This document shows positions 6,835-11,814 of a DNA stretch of 11,814 nucleotides, in pieces. The stretch covers positions 1-11,814 of the forward strand of contig JASHQV010000174.1 in NCBI GenBank assembly GCA_030038955.1. The letters are read 5' to 3'. The stretch is from Solirubrobacteraceae bacterium (GTDB lineage: Bacteria; Actinomycetota; Thermoleophilia; Solirubrobacterales; Solirubrobacteraceae). A program made the position numbers and the translations under genes. Position 1 is the first letter of the stretch; every line of letters starts with the position of its first letter. The notes under the pieces are model-generated. The model was given only the letters and a program-made list of their open reading frames with translations, did not search any database and had not been told where the DNA came from.

Positions 6835-7512
6835 TCACCGCTGATGCCCCCGGGCGGCCAGCAGCAGCTCGGCCACGTGCAGGTCACGGGGCGTGGTGAT
6901 CTTCAGGTTGTCAGCCGGCGCCGGCACGATCACGACGCTGCCGCCCGCCTGCTCGATCAACCAGGCATCGTCGGTGGCTTCGGCGAGCAGCTCCGCCGAA
7001 GCCAGTTGCAGCTGGCGTGCGAGCGCCTCGCGTCGAAACACCTGCGGTGTCTGGACCGCCCAGAGGCGGGAGCGGTCAAGCGTGCGCGCGACCTGCAGCG
7101 ATCCCTCCTGGGCCTGCTTGATCGTATCGGTCACCGGCGCGGCGGCGACCGCCGCATCGGCGTCGGAGCGCTCGAGCGCGGCAAGCGTGTCCTCGAACAG
7201 GGTGGATGACGCCAGTGGGCGGGCGGCATCGTGGACGATCACGGGGTCGCCATCGTCGCGGGTCGCCCGCAGGGCCGCGGCGACGGACTGCGAGCGCACC
7301 TCGCCGCCGACGACGGCCACCGTCCCGGGCGGCGCGGCGTCGAGCGCGTCAGCTGGCAGCGCCACGACGATCTGATCGACCTCGGCGACCGCGCGCAGCG
7401 CGCTCACGCTCCAGTCGAGCATCGGCTGCCCGGCAACGCTGACGAGCGCCTTCGGTCGAGTCGACCCGAGGCGCTCGCCACGCCCTGCGGCCACGATCAG
7501 CGCGACCGCCAT
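6835..7512 (-). CDS. ispD: 2-C-methyl-D-erythritol 4-phosphate cytidylyltransferase
   Basis: 225 residues, full length. Joins CTP and methylerythritol 4-phosphate to give 4-diphosphocytidyl-methylerythritol and pyrophosphate, the cytidylyl step of the MEP pathway. The nucleotide-binding N-terminus is ALIVAAGRGERLGSTRPKAL (4-23). Further signatures are VIVHDAARPL (91-100), WAVQTPQVFR (151-160), ATDDA (179-183) and DNLKITTP (201-208). These Arg/Lys, HDAARP and TDD positions are the substrate- and metal-binding ones of the family. Start ATG 7512 is preceded only by a weak GGGCG. It lies 50 bases after carD and 19 before ispF, the standard actinobacterial carD-ispD-ispF order. Confidence 0.96.
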   Translation of the reverse strand: MAVALIVAAGRGERLGSTRPKALVSVAGQPMLDWSVSALRAVAEVDQIVVALPADALDAAPPGTVAVVGGEVRSQSVAAALRATRDDGDPVIVHDAARPLASSTLFEDTLAALERSDADAAVAAAPVTDTIKQAQEGSLQVARTLDRSRLWAVQTPQVFRREALARQLQLASAELLAEATDDAWLIEQAGGSVVIVPAPADNLKITTPRDLHVAELLLAARGHQR

Positions 7513-7562
7513 CGACGCCCAGGATCAGGTTTGGCGCTCGCGCGGGAGCCTCACCGCCGCGC

Positions 7563-8120
7563 TCACCCAGCGGCGGCCGAGCCCGACAGCAGCTCGCTCA
7601 GGTGCGCGTCGACCTGCTCCTCGTCCATCCCGAGCGCGTACATCAGCTCGGAGGCGAGGATCTTCTTGGCGCGCGTGAACATCTGCTTCTCGCCGGTGGA
7701 CAGGCCCTTCTCGGACTCGCGGACCGCGAGGTTGCGCACCACCTCGGCGAGCTCGTAGATGTCGCCGGTCTTGATCTTGTCACGGTTGTACTTGAAGCGA
7801 CGGTTCCAGTTCTTCGGCATCTCCGAACATTTGTCCTGGAGCACGGCCAGCACCTTCTGCACGGTCTCCTCGTCGATCACGCGTCGCAGGCCGGCGAGCG
7901 CCGCGTTCTCGGTAGGAACCATCACCGTCATGTCGTTGTGGAGGATCTTGATCGTCAGGTACTCGCGACTCTCGCCGAGGACATCCTTGACCTCCTTACG
8001 CAGAACCTTGCCCGCGCCATGGTGCGGATAGACGACGCTGTCGCCGATCTCGAACTCAATGACCGGCAGCGGCTCGACGTCGTCCAGGTCCTCCAGGTGC
8101 TCTTCGATTACCTCTGTGAT
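7563..8120 (-). CDS. carD: CarD-family transcriptional regulator with probable ATC start
   Basis: 185 residues from ATC 8120. An acidic N-terminal tail of about 20 residues (TEVIEEHLEDLDDVEPLP) precedes the RNA-polymerase-interacting Tudor-like domain, FEIGDSVVYPHHGAGKVLRK and onward. A helical DNA-binding C-terminal domain follows (MPKNWNRRFKYNRDKIKTGD, then VVRNLAVRESEKGLSTGEKQMF). CarD binds the RNA polymerase beta subunit and stabilises open promoter complexes; in mycobacteria it is essential. The start is unusual. Between the disA stop and the domain there is no in-frame ATG, GTG or TTG. ATC 8120 stands 5 bases behind a perfect AGGAGG. The only other option seen is CTG 8153. The frame stays open farther upstream to 8315, but only as a shadow of disA. 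It lies 43 bases after disA. The family is certain; the start is inferred. Confidence 0.9.
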   Translation of the reverse strand: MTEVIEEHLEDLDDVEPLPVIEFEIGDSVVYPHHGAGKVLRKEVKDVLGESREYLTIKILHNDMTVMVPTENAALAGLRRVIDEETVQKVLAVLQDKCSEMPKNWNRRFKYNRDKIKTGDIYELAEVVRNLAVRESEKGLSTGEKQMFTRAKKILASELMYALGMDEEQVDAHLSELLSGSAAAG

Positions 8121-8125
8121 GGTGT

Positions 8126-8131
8126 CCTCCT
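8126..8131 (-). promoter_or_regulatory. Ribosome binding site AGGAGG of carD
   Basis: The minus strand reads GAGGAGGACACCATCACAG. The perfect AGGAGG is followed by a 5-base spacer and then ATC in the CarD frame. It is the strongest Shine-Dalgarno in the disA-carD gap and is the reason for choosing the ATC start. Confidence 0.6.
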
Positions 8132-8163
8132 CTGTCGTACGGGCGGCATTCAGCCCGCCCTGA

Positions 8164-9279
8164 CTAGGTCTGCAGGTAGCGGTCGACGAGATTGATCTCC
8201 TGCTGGCGGCGAAGGCCCTCGCGGATGTCCTTCGCCCGGATCTCGCCGACGCCGTCGACGGTCTCGAGCTCGCCGTCGGTGGCGGCGAGCAGCTCCTCCA
8301 AGCCGCCAAACTCATCGATGATCCGCTTGACGACCATCCTCGGCAGCCGCGGGATCCTTCCGAGGATCCGGAAGCCGCGAGGTGACACGGGGTAGTCGAG
8401 GCTGTTCAGCTTGCGGTCGTAGCTGAGCAGCTCGGCGAGCCGGCCGAAGTCCAGCAGGTCCTGATGGGGCAGGCGAACGAGCGCGTCGAACGCGACCGCG
8501 AAGCTTGCGTCGGAGTCGTCGATCAGGTAGTCGTGCACGAGCGCAGCCTTGTCGGCGGCGACCCCGACCATCGTCTCGTCGAGCTGCATCTCGATCAGGC
8601 GTCCCTCGGTGCCGAGCTCGACGATGTGGCGCTCGATCTCGACCGCCATGCGCGTGACCAGCTCGGCCCGCTGCAGCACCGTGAGCACGTCGTGGAGGGT
8701 GACGCCGCCCTCGAACTCCAGCGCCGTCAGCCGGGTCGAGACCTGATCGAGGCGGCTACGGTACTTGTCGAGCGTGGCCAGCGCCTGGTTGGCCTTGGCA
8801 AGCACCACGGGAATGTCCTCGAGGATGTACTTGACGCCGTCGACGTACAGCGACACGACCTCGCGGCGCTCGGAGATCGCGACGACGAGCGCGTCGGTCT
8901 GCTTGGAGACGCGCTCGGCCGTGCGATGCCGGGTGCCGGTCTCCATCGTGTGGATCGTCGGATCCGGGGTCAGCTGCACGGTCGCGTAGGCGATCTTGGT
9001 GGCGTTGCTGCTGAGCACGATCGCCCCATCCATCTTCGCCAGCTCATACAGCTGCGCCGGCGAGTAGTCAAGGTCCAGCTTGATCCCGCCGGAGAACATG
9101 AACGCGAGCTCGTCGACGTCTCCCATCACGACGAGCGCACCCGTGTGAGCGTGGACGATGTTGTCGATGCCCTCCCGGAGCGCGGTCCCCGGAGCGACCA
9201 TCTCCAGCGCCCTCACCATCCGGGACTCCTGCCGCGACTCGAGCTCGTCTTTGAGCTCTTCCCCCGAACGCGAGGCCAT
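8164..9279 (-). CDS. disA: DNA integrity scanning protein DisA (diadenylate cyclase)
   Basis: 371 residues, near the usual 360. Makes cyclic di-AMP from two ATP and scans DNA for branched recombination intermediates, which stop synthesis. The N-terminal DAC domain carries the catalytic DGA (KMDGAIVLSS, Asp84-Ala86) and the GTRHRTAERVS motif (115-125). A helical spine spans about 150-290. A C-terminal helix-hairpin-helix DNA-binding part follows (FRILGRIPRLPRMVVKRII, FGGLEELL, VDGVGEIRAKDIREGL, about 304-358). The start is ATG 9279. No Shine-Dalgarno is visible, but TAAAAT stands 6 bases upstream, suggesting a leaderless message. In many Gram-positives disA directly follows radA; here a gene on the other strand separates them, so disA likely starts the carD-isp transcript. 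Confidence 0.96.
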   Translation of the reverse strand: MASRSGEELKDELESRQESRMVRALEMVAPGTALREGIDNIVHAHTGALVVMGDVDELAFMFSGGIKLDLDYSPAQLYELAKMDGAIVLSSNATKIAYATVQLTPDPTIHTMETGTRHRTAERVSKQTDALVVAISERREVVSLYVDGVKYILEDIPVVLAKANQALATLDKYRSRLDQVSTRLTALEFEGGVTLHDVLTVLQRAELVTRMAVEIERHIVELGTEGRLIEMQLDETMVGVAADKAALVHDYLIDDSDASFAVAFDALVRLPHQDLLDFGRLAELLSYDRKLNSLDYPVSPRGFRILGRIPRLPRMVVKRIIDEFGGLEELLAATDGELETVDGVGEIRAKDIREGLRRQQEINLVDRYLQT

Positions 9280-9285
9280 CCGTCG

Positions 9286-9291
9286 ATTTTA
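9286..9291 (-). promoter_or_regulatory. Candidate -10 element of a leaderless disA promoter
   Basis: The minus strand reads TAAAATCGACGGATG. TAAAAT fits the actinobacterial TANNNT consensus, and the A of the start codon falls at the 7th base after it, where transcription normally begins. No clear -35 hexamer was found at 16-18 bases. Confidence 0.45.
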
Positions 9292-9354
9292 GGGCGTATC
9301 ACGGTTGGGCGTACGACTGGGGTGGTCCAGGACCAAGCCGGGCGCCGCACGGGG

Positions 9355-9384
9355 TCGCAGCAGGTAGTGAGCTGCCTGCTGCGA
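9355..9384. repeat. 13-bp hairpin/inverted repeat in the disA-GT87 divergent region
   Basis: TCGCAGCAGGTAG (9355-9367) faces CTGCCTGCTGCGA (9372-9384) around the loop TGAG. The outer 10 bases of each arm match perfectly; one pair in the inner three is mismatched or wobble. It lies about 70 bases from both divergent start codons. No T-run follows on either strand, so an operator for a dimeric regulator or an RNA hairpin is as likely as a terminator. Confidence 0.65.
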
Positions 9385-9452
9385 TCGGGCGGCGCTCCGA
9401 GCGGCGGCTCCGCGACGATCCAGCGGGGGCGCTTGGCAGACTGTGCGAGCGC

Positions 9453-10565
9453 ATGCGACCTCGGGCTCGTCCTGGCATCGAACTGACGTCTGCCGTGACA
9501 CTGGCGATCCTCGTCGGGGTCGCTATCGCCGCCGCGACGACGCTCTACCACAACGCGATCGGTCACGTCTACGGGACGGATTTCCGCGGCATCTGGCGGG
9601 CGGCGCAGATGATCGCCAGCGGCCATGACCCGTACCCGCCCGCCCGCGTGAAGCTGCTTGGCAGGCTGGCCAACCCGTACGTGCTGCCGCCGCTGGTCGG
9701 CTTGCTCGTGATCCCGCTAGGGAAGCTGCCGTTCGCGGCTGCGATCGTGATCTGGAACCTGATCGCGGTCGCCGGGCTCGGCGCCGCGCTTCGCCTGCTG
9801 GGGGTCCGCGACGCGCGCGTGTACGTGCTGGCGCTGTGCTCGTTCCCGTTCGTCAGCAGCCTCGTCCTGGGACAGCCCGACGGGGTGTTCGCGCTGCTCG
9901 CCGCGCTCGCCTGGCGACATCGCGGCTCGTGGGTCGGCGGACTCGCGGTCGGCGTGCTGGTCGCGGCGAAGCTGCTGATGTGGCCGCTGATCGTGTGGCT
10001 GTTGCTGTGTCGGCGCCTGTCCGCCGCAGCGACCGCGGTGGTGTCGGCGGCGGTAATCACGGTCGGCACCTGGGCGATCATCGGGTTCGACGGCTTCACC
10101 GGCTACCCGGCGCTGCTGAGCGCCGACTCGCGCGGGTTCGAGACAGACTCGCATTCCGTCGCGGCGCTGGCGATCCGGCTTGGAACAACGCGCTCAGCGG
10201 CGTTCGCCCTGGGGCTCGTGTGCGCCGCCGTGGCGGTGGCGGGGCTGCTGCTGATCGGCCGCGAGCGCGAGCTCAGCGGCTTTCTGGCGGCGATCGTCGC
10301 CGGGCTGCTGGTCTCGCCGCTGATGTGGAGCCACTACCTGGTGGTGCTGTTCGTGCCGCTGGCGGTGGTCAAGCGCCGGGCGTCGCTGGCGTGGCTGCTG
10401 GTCGCGGGCTTCTGGGTGTCGCCGAGCGAGCCGCCCGCATCGGTCTGGCAGGTCGCGGCCGTGCTCGCCCTGTTCGGCTCGATCGCGATGCTCGTGAGCC
10501 GCGCCGGTGAGCTCGAGCAGCAACCGCTCAGGCCGCGCGCGCCGCTGCCCGCTCAGCCGAGCTGA
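9453..10565 (+). CDS. GT87-type (DUF2029) polytopic membrane glycosyltransferase, second copy
   Basis: 370 residues with about ten likely membrane helices, the first at 11-31. The loop after helix 1 has GTDFRGIWRAAQMIASGHDPY (Asp43, then HDPY 58-61), the region where GT-C enzymes place the catalytic acid. PYVLPPLVGLLVIPLG follows. A Lys-Pro helix AAKLLMWPLIVWLLL (161-175) and SPLMWSHYLVVLFVPLAV (288-305) match the same motifs in the GT87 protein at 5048-6277. Both share RLLxVRD before the middle helices. Probable use of a polyprenyl-phosphate sugar to decorate an envelope lipid is inferred from the family. ATG 9453 lacks a recognisable ribosome site. It points away from disA and its last 38 bases overlap the end of radA, convergently. 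It interrupts the radA-disA neighbourhood common elsewhere. Confidence 0.84.
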   Translation: MRPRARPGIELTSAVTLAILVGVAIAAATTLYHNAIGHVYGTDFRGIWRAAQMIASGHDPYPPARVKLLGRLANPYVLPPLVGLLVIPLGKLPFAAAIVIWNLIAVAGLGAALRLLGVRDARVYVLALCSFPFVSSLVLGQPDGVFALLAALAWRHRGSWVGGLAVGVLVAAKLLMWPLIVWLLLCRRLSAAATAVVSAAVITVGTWAIIGFDGFTGYPALLSADSRGFETDSHSVAALAIRLGTTRSAAFALGLVCAAVAVAGLLLIGRERELSGFLAAIVAGLLVSPLMWSHYLVVLFVPLAVVKRRASLAWLLVAGFWVSPSEPPASVWQVAAVLALFGSIAMLVSRAGELEQQPLRPRAPLPAQPS

Positions 10566-11814
10566 AGGCGGCCGCGAGCGCCGCGCGGAGCATCCCGTGG
10601 CGCTCCGGGCTGAGCGTCTGATCGAGGCTGAATCGCCGCGCCTCCTGCAGTCGGCGGTCGGCGTGCGCGACCGTGCGTAGCTCGCCCGCGAGCCCGAGCT
10701 CCCCGAAGCAGCACAGCGGCCGGCCGCCGGGAGACGCAAGCGCGACGCCCTTGGCCGCGCTCGCCACCGCCAGCGCGATCGCCAGATCCGCCCCGGGCTC
10801 GTCGACCCGTACGCCGCCAACGACGTTGACGAACACGTCGGCGGCGCCGAGGCCGATGCCGGCATGCCGTCCGAGCACGGCCAGCACCAGCGCCAGGCGA
10901 TTGCGGTCGATCCCGGCCACCACCCGCCGCGGCGGCACCAGCTCGGAGGGCGAGACGAGCGCCTGCAGCTCGACCAGCAGCGGCCGCGAGCCCTCCATCG
11001 CCGCGAGCACGACGCTGCCCGGCGCGCGCGTGACGTGCGAGACGAACCGGGCCGAGGCGTCCACCACCTCGACGAGCCCGTCGTCGCGCATCTCGAACAC
11101 GCCCGCCTCGCTGGTGGAGCCGAAGCGGTTCTTGAGCGCACGGATCGTGCGGTAGGTGCGCTCGCGCTCGCCCTCGAAGTGGAGCACGCAATCGACCAGG
11201 TGCTCGAGCACCCGCGGTCCCGCCAGGGCGCCGTCCTTGGTCACGTGGCCGACCAGCATCACCGCGGTGCGGCTGCGCTTGGCGACGCGCATGATCTCGG
11301 CCGCCGCCTCGCGCACCTGCCCGACCGAGCCCGGCGCCCCGCTCAGCTCGGCGCAGTGCAGCGTCTGCACGGAGTCGATCACGCAGACCTCCGGCTGCAG
11401 CTGGCCGAGCGTCGCCAGCACCGCCTCCAGATCGGTCTCCGCGATCACCGGGATCGCCAGCGGCGTCCCGCCCGACAGCCGTCCCGCTCGCAGGCGGATC
11501 TGGGCGGGCGACTCCTCGGCGGACACGTACAGCGTGTCGTGTCCCGCGGCGCTCAGCTGCGCCAGCGCCATCGTCGTCAGCGTCGACTTGCCGATCCCCG
11601 GTGCGCCGCCAAGCAGCACCAGCGAGCCCGGCACGAGGCCCCCGCCGAGCACGTTGTCGAGCTCGCCGATGCCGGTGCGTAGGCGCTCGTGCTCCTCGGC
11701 CTCGACCTGGCCGAGCGGGATTGGGGTGACGGCGCTGGTGCCGGCCTTGGGGCCGGCACCAGCGCCGGCCGTCCGCGACGAGCGCGGACGCAGCTGCTCG
11801 ACCAGCGTGTTCCA
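10528..11814 (-). CDS. radA: DNA repair protein RadA/Sms (5' end outside window)
   Basis: 428 visible residues, opening with WNTLVEQ, the stretch that normally follows the C4 zinc finger, so only the first ~30 residues lie outside. A linker rich in Ala/Gly leads to the RecA-like ATPase: IPLGQVEAEEHERLRTGIGELD, then Walker A GGAPGIGKST (69-78), Walker B VCVIDSVQT (Asp147) and the RadA signature KNRFG (228-232). The C-terminal part is the Lon-protease-like domain (DVFVNVVGGVRVDEPGADLAIALAVASA), which lacks protease activity in the family. RadA is a DnaB-like helicase that helps branch migration in recombination, and in Bacillus it modulates DisA. Nothing suggests inactivation. The stop overlaps the convergent GT87 gene by 38 bases. 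The linker DNA contains a perfect 17-bp inverted repeat. Confidence 0.95.
   Translation of the reverse strand, partial: WNTLVEQLRPRSSRTAGAGAGPKAGTSAVTPIPLGQVEAEEHERLRTGIGELDNVLGGGLVPGSLVLLGGAPGIGKSTLTTMALAQLSAAGHDTLYVSAEESPAQIRLRAGRLSGGTPLAIPVIAETDLEAVLATLGQLQPEVCVIDSVQTLHCAELSGAPGSVGQVREAAAEIMRVAKRSRTAVMLVGHVTKDGALAGPRVLEHLVDCVLHFEGERERTYRTIRALKNRFGSTSEAGVFEMRDDGLVEVVDASARFVSHVTRAPGSVVLAAMEGSRPLLVELQALVSPSELVPPRRVVAGIDRNRLALVLAVLGRHAGIGLGAADVFVNVVGGVRVDEPGADLAIALAVASAAKGVALASPGGRPLCCFGELGLAGELRTVAHADRRLQEARRFSLDQTLSPERHGMLRAALAAAFSSAERAAARAA
11730..11767. repeat. Perfect 17-bp inverted repeat inside radA coding sequence
   Basis: Left arm CGGCGCTGGTGCCGGCC (11730-11746), loop TTGG, right arm GGCCGGCACCAGCGCCG (11751-11767), with no mismatch. 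It codes for the Ala/Gly-rich linker between the zinc finger and ATPase of RadA. As RNA it would be a very stable hairpin about 100-150 bases from the expected start of the message. Confidence 0.85.

Noticed and set aside
8121..8315. CarD start inside disA at 8315
   Set aside because: The added residues are Ser/Arg/Ala shadow sequence of the disA helix-hairpin-helix region, and a strong AGGAGG lies far downstream of it.
8464..9486. Open frame of 340 codons on the plus strand opposite disA
   Set aside because: Antisense shadow of disA; composition of Asp/Arg/Val/Leu repeats and no family motif.

Overview
The window reads as a chromosomal piece of a high-GC Gram-positive bacterium (Actinomycetota). 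The mix of gene orders points toward a deep-branching class such as Thermoleophilia. The carD-ispD-ispF-cysS-rlmB run is the classical actinobacterial order. The flanking radA-disA at one end and a Spo0H/SigH-type sigma factor after rlmB at the other recall the Bacillus order radA-disA-...-ispD-ispF-...-cysS-...-rlmB-...-sigH. The lineage is an inference from gene order and base composition, not a database match.

Layout, left to right. 2-622 (+) is the C-terminal part of a BTAD/SARP-type regulator cut by the window edge. 716-788 (-) is tRNA-Thr(UGU). 1020-1934 (+) is a PHP-domain phosphoesterase that converges on and overlaps sigH. The rest of the window is mostly one leftward gene train, read from right to left: radA (5' end outside), then disA, carD, ispD, ispF, a GT87-type membrane glycosyltransferase, cysS, rlmB and sigH. 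A second GT87-type gene (9453-10565, +) sits on the opposite strand between radA and disA.

How the genes fit together. RadA and DisA link recombination intermediates to c-di-AMP signalling. CarD stabilises RNA polymerase open complexes. IspD and IspF make isoprenoid precursors by the MEP route. The two GT87 proteins are expected to use polyprenyl-phosphate sugars, which derive from those precursors. CysS and RlmB are translation genes. SigH closes the train behind a 398-bp gap with its own leader.

The core genes are ordinary in content. The less ordinary signals are: (1) a ~170-bp imperfect inverted-repeat element between rlmB and sigH that reaches into the rlmB stop codon and has candidate target-site duplications; (2) carD having no ATG/GTG/TTG start in a plausible place but an ATC codon right behind a perfect AGGAGG; (3) an apparent leaderless disA promoter; (4) a 13-bp hairpin in the disA/GT87 divergent region; (5) a perfect 17-bp inverted repeat inside the radA coding sequence; and (6) two GT87 paralogues placed at two points of the same conserved cluster. 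I saw no CRISPR array, transposase, phage gene or toxin-antitoxin pair.
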